NCBI GenBank assembly: GCA_029255525.1
Contig: JANLJK010000310.1
Coordinates: 1 to 34,384 of the forward strand
From: Pseudolabrys sp.
GTDB taxonomy: Bacteria > Pseudomonadota > Alphaproteobacteria > Rhizobiales > Xanthobacteraceae
Length of the DNA stretch: 34,384 bases
Direction of reading: 5' to 3'
The position numbers were made by a program, and so were the translations under genes. Shown piece after piece: positions 17,026-25,258 of the stretch (position 1 is its first letter; every line of letters starts with the position of its first letter). The notes below the pieces were generated by a model that saw only the letters and a list, made by a program, of their open reading frames with translations, made no database searches and had not been told where the DNA came from.

Positions 17026-18264
17026 TCATAACTTTTCCGCCCCGGCGCGGAACAGCGCGATTGCCATTTCAGTCACAGCATCCAGGGCGCGCTGCGGCAG
17101 CGAGCCGCGCTCAACGCTTTCGGTCGCCTTCAAAGGCTGCGTCAGGATCAGCGTGTCGTTGCGCCAGACCTTGAGGTTGCCGATCGGCTGGCCTTGCGCG
17201 ATAGGCGCGGCCACCGGCCCGGTATAGGCGATGCGGGCGATCAGGCGGTCGCCGCCGGCCTTCGGCATCATCACCCGTACCGGCCCGTTCGCCATCAAGG
17301 CGACGCGGCCGGTGGCGCCGCCATACACCTTCGCCGTGCCGATGACCTGGCCTTCGGCGAACAGGATGCGCTGCTCGAAGCTGCGGAAGCCCCATTCCAG
17401 GAGCTTCTTGGCCTCGTCGGCGCGCTCCTTCGCGGACTTGAGACCGTTGACCACCACGATCAGCCGCAGACCGTTCTGCACCGCCGAGCCGACCAGACCG
17501 TAACCGGCATCCTTGGTGAAACCGGTCTTGAGGCCGTCGGCGCCGATGCCCATCGGCAGCAGCGGGTTGCGGTTCGGCTGCTTGATCTTGTTCCAGGTGT
17601 AATCGGTCTGCCCGAACAGCTTATAGAAATCGGGATAGGTCAGGATGATGTGGCGGGAGAGCGTGGCGAGCTCGCGGGTCGTCACCTTGGTGCCGGGATC
17701 GGGCAAGCCGTTTGAGTTTGTGAACACCGACTGCGTCAGGCCGATCTCTCTCGCGCGCTGCGTGATCTTGGCGCCGAACTCGGCTTCGTTGCCGGCGATC
17801 GCCTCCGCCAGGACGATGCAGGCATCATTGGCCGACTGGATGATCAGGCCGTGCAGCAGGTCGTCGACGCTGACGCGGCTGTGGAGCGCGGCGAACATGG
17901 TCGAGCCGCCGGACGGCGCGCCGCCTTTGCGCCAGGCATTCTCGCTGACCGGGTATTCGTCGGACAGATTGATGCGGCCTTGCTTGATCTCGTGGAAGAC
18001 GTATTCGGCCGTCATCAGCTTGGCGAGCGAGTCCGGGAAGATCAGCTTGTCGGGATCGCGCTCGAACAGCACACCGCCATTGTCGGCGTCGATCAGGATG
18101 GCGTGCGGCGCCGTGATCTGCGGCTCGTCTTTCTTCGGCTGGGCGGTGGCGTCGCGCTTCTGCGCCCAGGCCGGCAGGCCGCAGGCCACGACGGCGATCG
18201 CGGCCGCCGCCAGGGCTGCCATCGTCCAACGTCCGATCATCGGGGAAGCGCGCCGGGCCATCAT
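17026..18264 (-). CDS. D-alanyl-D-alanine carboxypeptidase (PBP5/6 family)
   Basis: 412 aa. Trims the terminal D-Ala from peptidoglycan pentapeptides in the periplasm. A signal peptide covers about residues 10-35 (ALAAAAIAVVACGLPAWAQ). Active-site motifs are SLAK (Ser79, Lys82), SAN (144-146, in QSANDAC) and KTG (246-248, in DGLKTGFT). The C-terminal PBP5-type beta domain follows to about 385, ending in an amphipathic helix (TEMAIALFRAG) that could lie on the membrane. Several in-frame ATGs (MMARR, MIGRW) compete as start; the longest is given. It lies between rlpA and tmk on the same strand. Confidence 0.93.
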   Translation of the reverse strand: MMARRASPMIGRWTMAALAAAAIAVVACGLPAWAQKRDATAQPKKDEPQITAPHAILIDADNGGVLFERDPDKLIFPDSLAKLMTAEYVFHEIKQGRINLSDEYPVSENAWRKGGAPSGGSTMFAALHSRVSVDDLLHGLIIQSANDACIVLAEAIAGNEAEFGAKITQRAREIGLTQSVFTNSNGLPDPGTKVTTRELATLSRHIILTYPDFYKLFGQTDYTWNKIKQPNRNPLLPMGIGADGLKTGFTKDAGYGLVGSAVQNGLRLIVVVNGLKSAKERADEAKKLLEWGFRSFEQRILFAEGQVIGTAKVYGGATGRVALMANGPVRVMMPKAGGDRLIARIAYTGPVAAPIAQGQPIGNLKVWRNDTLILTQPLKATESVERGSLPQRALDAVTEMAIALFRAGAEKL

Positions 18265-18342
18265 CCATGCCTTTCGTCGCCGGATTCGCCCAAACGGCGG
18301 ATCACGACGAACAATGGCGATGATGTGGCGAAAAAATACGGC

Positions 18343-19254
18343 TCAGTAAAGGCCGCGACCGCTCATGAAGCTGCCGCGGCTTTCGACCGCGGGCGTGGCG
18401 AAGGAAGAAACCGGCGCGGCGGTGCGCTCCGCCGGCTCATCCGGCACGGAGCGGACCGAGGCGAGCGCGAAATCCGGCTGGCGCTGTGGCGCTGCTGGCG
18501 CCGCGGTGACGGTCTGGTGGTCGCTGTCGTCGCCCAGGCGGTAAGGCCGCTCGGGCGGCAGCGCCGGGGCCCGGCTGGCGACCTGGGACATCGGACGGGA
18601 ATCGAAATAGGGCGCGAAGGGCTTGCCGGCGGAGGCGACCATCACCGGCGCCTGGGCCGGTGTGCCCTCCCGCAGGGTCGCGACCAGCTTGCGGTCGTCG
18701 GAGCCTTGGAGCGGGGCGCGGCCGATATACTCGACCTTCACCTTGGCGACGCCGTGGCCGTGGAAGTCCAGGAGCCTCGCGGTCTTGACCGACAGATCGA
18801 TGAGGCGGTTGCCGACATAAGGCCCACGGTCGTTGACGCGCACGACGATGGACTTGCGGTTGGCCATGTTGGTGACGCGGACATAAGACGGCAGCGGCAG
18901 CGTCGGATGCGCGGCCGTGATCGACTCCATGTCGAAGATTTCGCCATTGGCGGTGTAGCGGCCGTGGAAGTCGTCGCCGTACCAGGAGGCGAGCCCGACC
19001 GCGCTGTAATGCGGGTCCTCTTCCGGGACATAGACGCGGCCGGCGACCGTATAGGGCTTGCCGACGCGGTAGACGCCGCCGCCCTTCGGCACCGGCTGGC
19101 CGGGCTCGACCACGCGGGCGCTGGCGGCCACGCCGTATTTCGGATCGATCTTGCTGGAGACGCCGCTCGAACAGTTCGCGAGCGTCAGGCAGCCGGCGCC
19201 CAGGGCGAGCAGGCGCGCACAACGGCTGAACTGGCCGATCCCCCCGAAATCCAT
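18343..19254 (-). CDS. rlpA: RlpA-type septal ring lytic transglycosylase, lipoprotein
   Basis: 303 aa from ATG 19254; the 69 extra residues of the track ORF are arginine-rich filler. The N-terminus is a lipoprotein-like signal with LANC as the lipobox, Asn at -1 being atypical. The double-psi beta-barrel domain spans about 85-180, from GLASWYGDDFHGRYTANGE to RVNDRGPYVGNRLIDLS, with the catalytic Asp in NDRGP. RlpA cleaves denuded glycan strands at division sites. The C-terminal SPOR domain of E. coli RlpA is absent; instead there is a Pro/Ala-rich disordered tail. It is first in the rlpA-dac-tmk-holB run. Confidence 0.9.
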   Translation of the reverse strand: MDFGGIGQFSRCARLLALGAGCLTLANCSSGVSSKIDPKYGVAASARVVEPGQPVPKGGGVYRVGKPYTVAGRVYVPEEDPHYSAVGLASWYGDDFHGRYTANGEIFDMESITAAHPTLPLPSYVRVTNMANRKSIVVRVNDRGPYVGNRLIDLSVKTARLLDFHGHGVAKVKVEYIGRAPLQGSDDRKLVATLREGTPAQAPVMVASAGKPFAPYFDSRPMSQVASRAPALPPERPYRLGDDSDHQTVTAAPAAPQRQPDFALASVRSVPDEPAERTAAPVSSFATPAVESRGSFMSGRGLY

Positions 19255-19556
19255 GCTGCGACCTTGAATCCCCTGCGAAGCGCTCACATTAACCTGAACG
19301 GGCCGCCTGGGAAACCTCCAGCGCGACGTCGTGGTAAACGAACGGTTGTCCGCAAGGCCGTCGCGGGGCCAGCACGTTCGCGTAGACGCCTTTGCCGTCA
19401 AGGACTTAAGGCGCGGCCCTCGGCTTCTTGGCGCAACGGCCGGCTTTGAGACCCCTTGCAACGGCGCGCCGCATCGACCATTGGATGACCCGCGCGCGCG
19501 ATAGCCGCCCTGCCCGGTTTTCGGGACGAGGACCGGCGTCCGGTGCGCTCTGCGAT
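19255..19556. other. Intergenic region between rlpA and tRNA-Ser
   Basis: 302 nt with divergent rlpA and tRNA promoters expected. A TTGACG on the minus strand (19396-19401) is followed at 17 nt by AACGTG, a poor -10. I see no convincing tRNA promoter or other feature; the overlapping ORFs have atypical arginine-rich composition. Confidence 0.35.
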
Positions 19557-19646
19557 GGAAGGGTGGCCGAGTGGTTTAAGGCACCGGTCTTGAAAACCGG
19601 CGTGGGTGCAAGCCCACCGTGAGTTCGAATCTCACCCCTTCCGCCA
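19557..19646 (+). tRNA. tRNA-Ser (anticodon TGA)
   Basis: 90 nt including an encoded CCA. Acceptor GGAAGGG pairs with CCCTTCC; the D arm begins GCCGAGTGGTTTAAGGC; the anticodon stem CCGGT / ACCGG encloses CTTGAAA with TGA at 34-36; a long class II variable arm GTGGGTGCAAGCCCAC and a T arm GTTCGAATC follow. It reads UCN serine codons. Confidence 0.97.
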
Positions 19647-19657
19647 TTTTGGCCCCT

Positions 19658-19704
19658 CGGGTAGCGATCCCTCGCCGCGTGATTGTTTGCGCTTTCGCTA
19701 CCCG
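19658..19704. repeat. Inverted repeat downstream of tRNA-Ser
   Basis: CGGGTAGCGA (19658-19667) with TCGCTACCCG (19695-19704), 10 bp perfect, separated by 27 nt. It begins 12 nt after the tRNA and may be a tRNA transcript terminator, though no T-run follows. Confidence 0.5.
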
Positions 19705-19960
19705 TCACCGTTCGTCGTCAATGGCGATACTGAGTTGGTAGCGGGTGTGCCGCAGCTCGCCTGTTTTTTTTGAGTGCCCCCTTCTCGACAAGGTCTTGCA
19801 AGTCTCTTGTTGCCGTGGCGCAGACGCTCGCTGCAAAACTCGGCCAGCATGCCCTTGGCCTGACCGACGACCAGACTGTTGAGCTGATCGCTCCCCGCGC
19901 CTTGCACGCCATCGTGTGGTTGGCCGCTTGACGCAGGTCAATATGGCGCCGGAAGGCCAT
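19705..19960 (-). pseudogene. Frameshifted remnant of a Fic/winged-helix C-terminus
   Basis: In one minus frame the text reads CATATRDLQDLVEKGALKK, and in the next frame, after a run of eight A (19764-19771 on the plus strand as T), it reads KKTGELRHTRYQLSIAIDD and then stops. Joined by removing one A this resembles the C-terminal winged helix of Fic/DOC family proteins (ATATRDLxDLVxKGAL...G...TRYxL), from memory. No Fic catalytic motif (HPFxxGNGR) is present, and the part upstream is out of frame or lost. It sits just after the tRNA gene, a usual site for integration and decay of acquired genes. A sequencing slip at the homopolymer cannot be excluded, but even then only the C-terminus remains. 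Confidence 0.45.
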
Positions 19961-20081
19961 GCCAATTGTACATCAGTTGGGCGCGAAATGACGCCTCCTG
20001 TGTGCCGGGATTGCGAAGCTTAGGCCCTGTCAGGGCAATGCCTCCTCCATCGCCGGCAATGCCCTCCCGAAGGAGAGGCCG

Positions 20082-21776
20082 ATGACCGACATGCGCGAAA
20101 GCCTGCCCGAGACCTTGCTGGCCGAACAACTGATCGACGCCATTCCCAGTCCTATTTCATACAAGGATGCCGACGGCCGATATCTCGGCTGCAATGCGGC
20201 CTTCGAAGCCTATTGCGGACTTAAACGTGAGGTCCTGCTTGGCAAGACCGTCTACGACATCTGGCCCAAGGATCTTGCCGACAGCTATCGCGCAGCGGAT
20301 CTCGAGGTCCTGCAAAGTCCGGGCAGGCATATCCACGAAGGTGAGTTGATCTACGCCGATGGCAGTCGTCGCCAGGTCGTATTTTACCGCACCACCTTCT
20401 TGCGAGCGGACGGCAGTCTCGGCGGGATTGTCGGCATCGCCTGGGACGTCACAGACAGGGTCCGCGCCGAACAGGCGCTACAGGATCAACTTCGTTTCGC
20501 CGAGCAAATGATCGACACCGTGCCCAGCCCGATTTTCTTCAAGAAACCGGATGGGCATTACCTGGGCTGCAACCGGGCCTTCGAAGAATTTTGCGGCCTG
20601 AAGCGTAAAGATATCATCGGCAAGACCGCATTCGATATCTGGCCGTTGGAGTTGGCCCAAACCTACCATGTTGCCGACGAAGCTTTGCTGGCGAAAGGCG
20701 GCGTCCAGGTTTATGACGCGCTCCTCCGCTCGGCCGATGGTGTGGATCACAACGTGATCTTTCATCGCGGGGTCTTCAGGAAGGCCGATGGCAGCATCAA
20801 CGGCATTATCGGCGTGTTTTGGGATGTCACCGAGCGTAAGCGCGCGGAGCAAGCCTTGCGCCGGAGTGAGGAGCGGTTTCGGCGCATGGTGGAGAACGCG
20901 CCATTCGGCGTTCGCCTGACCGATGACAATGACGCTATCGTTTTTACCAACCGCAAATTTGAGGAATTGGTCCATTACCCGCTCGAACGGATAGAGACGC
21001 TGAAGGATTGGCAAACCCTTGCCTATCCGGACGAGAAATACCGTGCCGAAATCATGGCCCAGCAAGCCAAGGACATCGATCTCCTGCGATCCGGAGAATT
21101 GGCGTCGTCGCCGGTACGGGAAGCCCAGATCATGTGTGGCGATGGTATCGTGCGGGATATGGAGATCGTTGCCACGATCGAGGACAATCTCGTCTACTGG
21201 GTCTTCAATGACGTGACCGCGCGTAACCGTGCCGAGCAGGCATTGCGCGAAGTACTGCAAGCCGAGGCCCTGCACGATCCGCTGACCGCGCTCTTCAACC
21301 GACGCTATCTGGACCAGGAGATGGAGCGTGAATTCTCGCGCGCAGCTCGCTCGGGCAAGCCGGTATCGATCGTGATGGCCGATGTCGACCACTTCAAGCT
21401 GGTCAATGACAACTTTGGGCACGATTGCGGCGACAAGGTGCTGCAAGCCATCGCGCGGATACTGAGCACACATATTCGCAAGGGCGACACGGCCTGCCGC
21501 TATGGTGGCGAGGAGTTCACTTTGGTGATGCCGGACGCTCCCCTGGACACGGCCGACGAGCGGGCAAATCGTCTGTGTGAGTTGGTCCGTGACATGTCGA
21601 TCTCCAGCAATGGCAAGCCCATCGGCGCCGTGACCATGTCGTTTGGCGTCGCCGCCTATCCTCAGCATGGCGATACGCCGGAAAAGGTCATCAAGGCGGC
21701 CGACGAGGCGCTGCAGCGCGCCAAGAAGGAAGGACGGAATCGCGTCGCTTCCGCATATCAGTACGTCGTGTCTTAG
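20082..21776 (+). CDS. Diguanylate cyclase with three PAS domains
   Basis: 564 aa, cytoplasmic. AAGGAG lies about 9 nt before the ATG. PAS1 (about 13-130) and PAS2 (about 138-255) are near-duplicates, both with IPSPI/VPSPI, YLGCN and WDVT landmarks. PAS3 (about 262-385) is more divergent. The GGDEF domain ends the protein, with YGGEEF (475-479) and the inhibitory RKGD five residues upstream, so it should be an active, feedback-inhibited c-di-GMP synthase. Ligands of the PAS domains cannot be told from sequence. It stands alone between the tRNA-linked region and the convergent LysR gene. Confidence 0.92.
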   Translation: MTDMRESLPETLLAEQLIDAIPSPISYKDADGRYLGCNAAFEAYCGLKREVLLGKTVYDIWPKDLADSYRAADLEVLQSPGRHIHEGELIYADGSRRQVVFYRTTFLRADGSLGGIVGIAWDVTDRVRAEQALQDQLRFAEQMIDTVPSPIFFKKPDGHYLGCNRAFEEFCGLKRKDIIGKTAFDIWPLELAQTYHVADEALLAKGGVQVYDALLRSADGVDHNVIFHRGVFRKADGSINGIIGVFWDVTERKRAEQALRRSEERFRRMVENAPFGVRLTDDNDAIVFTNRKFEELVHYPLERIETLKDWQTLAYPDEKYRAEIMAQQAKDIDLLRSGELASSPVREAQIMCGDGIVRDMEIVATIEDNLVYWVFNDVTARNRAEQALREVLQAEALHDPLTALFNRRYLDQEMEREFSRAARSGKPVSIVMADVDHFKLVNDNFGHDCGDKVLQAIARILSTHIRKGDTACRYGGEEFTLVMPDAPLDTADERANRLCELVRDMSISSNGKPIGAVTMSFGVAAYPQHGDTPEKVIKAADEALQRAKKEGRNRVASAYQYVVS

Positions 21777-21809
21777 CGCATTGATGTCGTTTGCCGCGCG
21801 TTCTCGCGG

Positions 21810-22700
21810 TCAGTCGACATGCGCTTTCAGCCCCTGCACCAGCGCGTCGAACACGGCGCGGCAGCGTGGTGTGGTGCGCAGATTCTCGTGCATGACGATC
21901 CAGGTGTCGAGCTTGAGATCGAAGGCGCCGGGCAATACCTGCATCAGGTCGGGGTCGCGTTTGGCGATGGCGACCTGGCAGATGCCAATGCCGAAGCCCG
22001 CGCGGATCGCCGCCAGTTGGGCGATGTCGCTGTCGGAGCGCAGCGCGAAGTGAACGTCGGCGAAGCCGGGGATGCGGCTGCGCATGGCGCGGATGGCCGG
22101 GGTCTCGCGGTCGTAGCCGATCAGGCTGTGCGCGCCGAGCGCGGCGATATCCTGCGGCGCGCCGTGGCGGTCGAGATAGCGCCGATGCGCGTGCAGGCCG
22201 AGCGCGACGGTGCCGATGCGCTGCACCACCAGCGCCTCCTGCATCGGCTGCACCATGCGTACGGCGACGTCAGCGTCGCGCCGGAGCAGATTCTCGATCT
22301 CGTTCGACAGCACCAACTCTATTTCGAGCTGCGGATAGCGCTCGCGTAACGCCGCCAGGATCGGCGGCAACACCTCGGCGCCGATGATCTGGCTGGCGCT
22401 CACCCGCACCGTCCCGCGCACCGCTTCGCCCTGCCCTGACGCTTCACGCACTAACGCTGCGGCGGTAGCGGCCAGCGCCTCAGCGTAGGGCTTCAGCGCC
22501 AGCGCGGCTTCGGTGGCCTCCAGTCCACGCTGCGAGCGGGTGAACAGCGCGAAGCCGACGGCCTGTTCCAGCGCGTCGATATGGCGGGCGATGGTCGGCT
22601 GGGTCAGCGCCAGAGCGCGGGCGGCGCCGGACAGGGAGCCTTCCTCCAAAACGGCGAGAAAGGTGCGGTACAGGTCCCAGGCGGGTTCCGACGAGCTCAT
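21810..22700 (-). CDS. LysR family transcriptional regulator
   Basis: 296 aa, standard length. The N-terminal winged helix-turn-helix (about 8-67: YRTFLAVLEEGSLSGAARALALTQPTIARHIDALE) is typical; the effector domain begins near 90 (GTVRVSASQIIG). LysR proteins generally control the divergent neighbour, here the NAD(P)-binding oxidoreductase, in response to a small ligand. The short AT-rich intergenic region holds an inverted repeat overlapping both putative promoters, consistent with autoregulation. The ligand is unknown. Confidence 0.93.
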   Translation of the reverse strand: MSSSEPAWDLYRTFLAVLEEGSLSGAARALALTQPTIARHIDALEQAVGFALFTRSQRGLEATEAALALKPYAEALAATAAALVREASGQGEAVRGTVRVSASQIIGAEVLPPILAALRERYPQLEIELVLSNEIENLLRRDADVAVRMVQPMQEALVVQRIGTVALGLHAHRRYLDRHGAPQDIAALGAHSLIGYDRETPAIRAMRSRIPGFADVHFALRSDSDIAQLAAIRAGFGIGICQVAIAKRDPDLMQVLPGAFDLKLDTWIVMHENLRTTPRCRAVFDALVQGLKAHVD

Positions 22701-22704
22701 CTAT

Positions 22705-22735
22705 TTTAGTATAGTGATGACAAGAAATTATACAA
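22705..22735. promoter_or_regulatory. LysR-SDR divergent promoter and operator
   Basis: Inverted repeat GTATA (22709-22713), 15 nt, TATAC (22729-22733). On the minus strand TTGTAT (22730-22735), 16 nt, TATACT (22708-22713) is a plausible promoter for the LysR gene and is covered by the dyad. On the plus strand TATACA (22729-22734) could be the -10 of the oxidoreductase gene. The stretch is far more AT-rich than its surroundings. Confidence 0.45.
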
Positions 22736-22798
22736 TTCCGTTTAGATGGGCTGGAGGGCATCTTGCCGTCATCGAAACCGGCAAGGCGGAGGCCCTCC

Positions 22799-23833
22799 GT
22801 GACATCGAACCTGACGGCGCTCGTTCTGGGCGCGACCGGCGGTATCGGCGGCGAGGTCGCCCGTCTGCTGGTGGCGCGCGGCTGGACGGTGCGCGCCCTG
22901 CATCGCCAGCCCGAACGGGCAAAGGCCGGAGGCCCCGTCGGCGTCACCTGGATCGCCGGAGATGCCATGGCCGCGGCTGACGTTGCCACCGCGGCGAAGG
23001 GCGTCTCGGTCATCGTCCATGCGGTCAATCCGCCCGGCTACCGCAACTGGGGCGAATTGGTGCTGCCGATGCTCGACAACACCATCGCCGCCGCGCGCGT
23101 CAACGGTGCCCGCATCGTGCTGCCAGGCACGGTCTACAATTTCGGTCCCGATGTCTTCCCGGATGTTACCGAGCAATCGCTCCAGCATCCCCTCACCCGC
23201 AAGGGTGCGATCCGTGTCGCGATGGAGCAGCGTCTGCGCGATGCCTCGACGCGCGGCGCCAAGGTCTTGATCGTGCGCGCCGGTGATTTCTTCGGACCGC
23301 GCGCCGCCAATAACTGGTTCTCGCAAGGCCTGGTGAAGCCCGGCCGGCCGGTGCGCAGCATCACCAATCCCGGTCGCGCCGGCGTCGGCCATCAATGGGC
23401 CTATCTGCCCGACGTGGCGGAGACGATGGTGCAACTCCTGGCCCGCGCCGACGCGTTCGACGATTTCGCTGTGTTTCACATGCGCGGCCATTGGGACATC
23501 GACGGCACAGAAATGATCGCGGCGATCCGCCGCGTGGTCGGCCAGCCGGCGCTGAAGATCCGCGCCTTTCCCTGGCTCATGGTCCGCCTCGCCTCGCCCT
23601 TCGTGCCATTGTTCCGCCAGCTGTTGGAGATGCGGTATCTCTGGGCGACGCCGCTGCGCATGGACAATGCGCGCTTGGTGGCGATCCTTGGCGTCGAACC
23701 GCACACGCCACTCGACGAGGCCGTCCGCGCGACGCTCGCAGGCCTTGGTTGTCTTCCGGCATCCAGCGAGCTTGCGCCAGGTCACGTCGGCCATGATGTC
23801 GCGACCGACGCCGAACGTCGCGCCGCCTCCTAG
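22799..23833 (+). CDS. NAD(P)-binding Rossmann-fold (SDR/NmrA-like) protein
   Basis: 344 aa from GTG 22799, with GGAGG 6 nt upstream and the family-typical beginning MTSNLTALVLGATGGIGGEV. The track start is a TTG at 22763, which also has a GGAGG, so the choice is not certain. The dinucleotide motif GATGGIGG is at 11-18. The protein resembles extended/atypical SDRs (NAD-dependent epimerase/dehydratase or NmrA-like); the YxxxK pair is not clear, which fits the atypical groups. The substrate is unknown. It is divergent from the LysR gene and its stop codon shares a CTAG with the convergent 8-Cys gene. Confidence 0.88.
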   Translation: MTSNLTALVLGATGGIGGEVARLLVARGWTVRALHRQPERAKAGGPVGVTWIAGDAMAAADVATAAKGVSVIVHAVNPPGYRNWGELVLPMLDNTIAAARVNGARIVLPGTVYNFGPDVFPDVTEQSLQHPLTRKGAIRVAMEQRLRDASTRGAKVLIVRAGDFFGPRAANNWFSQGLVKPGRPVRSITNPGRAGVGHQWAYLPDVAETMVQLLARADAFDDFAVFHMRGHWDIDGTEMIAAIRRVVGQPALKIRAFPWLMVRLASPFVPLFRQLLEMRYLWATPLRMDNARLVAILGVEPHTPLDEAVRATLAGLGCLPASSELAPGHVGHDVATDAERRAAS

Positions 23834-24186
23834 AAGTCGAAGATGTCCGGGACCAGCGGTCCACCGCGCGTACGACATTCGCGCTGGCAATAGCGGTCGC
23901 ATCTGTCGGTGAGCTTGAGACAGCGTCCTTGCGGATCCGTCTCGAGGCATGCGGCCTGCCCCCAGGTACAATAGGACTGGCAGTTCGACCAGCAGGTGTT
24001 CGACGCAAAGACCGACTGCGAGCGCGATGTGCGCGGAAACGGCAGTTCGTTGCTATGCCGATTGTAACGCCAGGTTTCCGAACGTGTCGTGGCCGTCGAC
24101 GGATCGCCCGCGTGGCGGCTATCGGCGGCTTGGACGGAACCCGCGAGCGTCAGGAATAGCGATAGGGCAATCAAGACACGAGACAT
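23830..24186 (-). CDS. Small secreted 8-Cys protein with mirror-symmetric Cys spacing
   Basis: 118 aa from ATG 24186 (CAGGAAAA upstream); the track start at 24240 is longer by 18 residues without support. A signal peptide (MSRVLIALSLFLTLAGSVQA) is followed by a polar spacer, then a Cys-rich domain of about 40 residues with spacing C-x3-C-x3-C-x6-C-x8-C-x6-C-x3-C-x3-C, which reads the same in both directions. This suits two antiparallel helices joined by disulfides. I recognise no named family. The stop overlaps that of the convergent SDR gene at CTAG. Confidence 0.78.
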   Translation of the reverse strand: MSRVLIALSLFLTLAGSVQAADSRHAGDPSTATTRSETWRYNRHSNELPFPRTSRSQSVFASNTCWSNCQSYCTWGQAACLETDPQGRCLKLTDRCDRYCQRECRTRGGPLVPDIFDF

Positions 24187-24362
24187 GAGGTTTTCCTGTT
24201 CGGTGCGAAGGTTACCGCCGCCAAGCCCATTCCGCCACATGCTTTGGACGCATGCATCCTTGCATCCCCCAACTTCCGTGGATGGGGGCCGGACGCTATT
24301 GTGACAGTCCTAATTTTAGGCTCTTAGGAGGTGAAACGCGGGGGCGTTTTCAGGAGCAGCCG

Positions 24363-25181
24363 GTGACCGTCGCAGATCAGCATTCCGTCCAGGAGCCGCC
24401 CGCCCAGCGGTTCGGCACCGACGGCATCAAGCCCATGGGACGGCCGAGCCTCGTCACGCGCATCTTCATGCGCATCGTCGCCTTCGTCGAGCGGCTGAAT
24501 GTGAGTTTCAGCAAGGTCGGCAATCCGCCGATCTACGACAAGGCGGTGTTCCCCTGGGCGCGCGCGGTCGAAGTGGCGTTTCCCGCGATCCGAGCCGAGC
24601 TCGAGCGGGTGCTGACGCGTAAGGACGACCTGCCCGGCTTCCACGAGCTGTCGACGGACGTGACCACCATCAGTCAGGACCGCGGCTGGAAGACGTTCTT
24701 CCTCGCCGGTTATGGCTTCAAGTCAGAGAACAATATCAAGCTGTGCCCGCAGACCTGGGCAGCGTGCCAGAACATCCCCGGTTTGATTACGGTGATGTAT
24801 TCGATCCTGGAGCCGGGCAAGCATTTGCCGCCACACCGTGGGCCCTATAACGGCGTGCTACGGCTGCATCTCGGTCTGATCATCCCGGAGCCGCGCGAGC
24901 AACTGGGTATTCGGGTGGAGAACGAAGTCTATCGCTGGCGCGAGGGCGAGGCGGTGATCTTCGACGATGCCTACGAGCACGAAGCGTGGAACAAGACTCC
25001 GCATACCCGGGTGGTGCTGTTCGTCGACTTCCGCAAACCGTTGCGGTTTCCGGCCAATTTCCTCAACTGGCTGCTCTTGAGCCTCGCCGTGTTCACGCCC
25101 TTCATTCGCGAGGGCCTGGACAACCAGAAGGCCTGGGAGAAGAAGTTCTATGAGGAAGCGGAGGCGTTGCGGAATCGGTGA
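24363..25181 (+). CDS. Aspartyl/asparaginyl beta-hydroxylase family dioxygenase, LpxO-like
   Basis: 272 aa from GTG 24363, with AGGAG 8 nt upstream; the track start 24252 is not supported. Fe(II)/2-oxoglutarate dioxygenase signatures are present: HLPPHRGPYNGVLRLHLGL supplies the first metal His (H158) and the conserved Arg/His (R167, H169), and DDAYEHEAWN supplies the distal His (H206). A hydrophobic helix near the C-terminus (FLNWLLLSLAVFTPFI) suggests membrane association, as in LpxO, which 2-hydroxylates lipid A acyl chains. Peptidyl Asp/Asn hydroxylation is the alternative. The gene is monocistronic by spacing. Confidence 0.85.
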   Translation: MTVADQHSVQEPPAQRFGTDGIKPMGRPSLVTRIFMRIVAFVERLNVSFSKVGNPPIYDKAVFPWARAVEVAFPAIRAELERVLTRKDDLPGFHELSTDVTTISQDRGWKTFFLAGYGFKSENNIKLCPQTWAACQNIPGLITVMYSILEPGKHLPPHRGPYNGVLRLHLGLIIPEPREQLGIRVENEVYRWREGEAVIFDDAYEHEAWNKTPHTRVVLFVDFRKPLRFPANFLNWLLLSLAVFTPFIREGLDNQKAWEKKFYEEAEALRNR

Positions 25182-25258
25182 TCGCCGAGCCGACGTTCCG
25201 CGCGCCGTGGCGATCTCCTGTCGGCTTCGGCTCGGCGTCTTGACCGATCGGCTATGCC

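Noticed and set aside
17851-19449. 532-aa plus-strand ORF
   Set aside because: Antisense to dac and rlpA; no recognisable domain.
19406-19708. Minus ORF containing GEIRTHGGLAPTPVFKTGALNHSATLP
   Set aside because: It is the reverse translation of the tRNA-Ser gene, a well-known spurious protein.
22769-23971. 400-aa minus-strand ORF
   Set aside because: Antisense to the SDR gene; Arg/His/Gln-rich with no domain and overlapping the supported 8-Cys gene in another frame.
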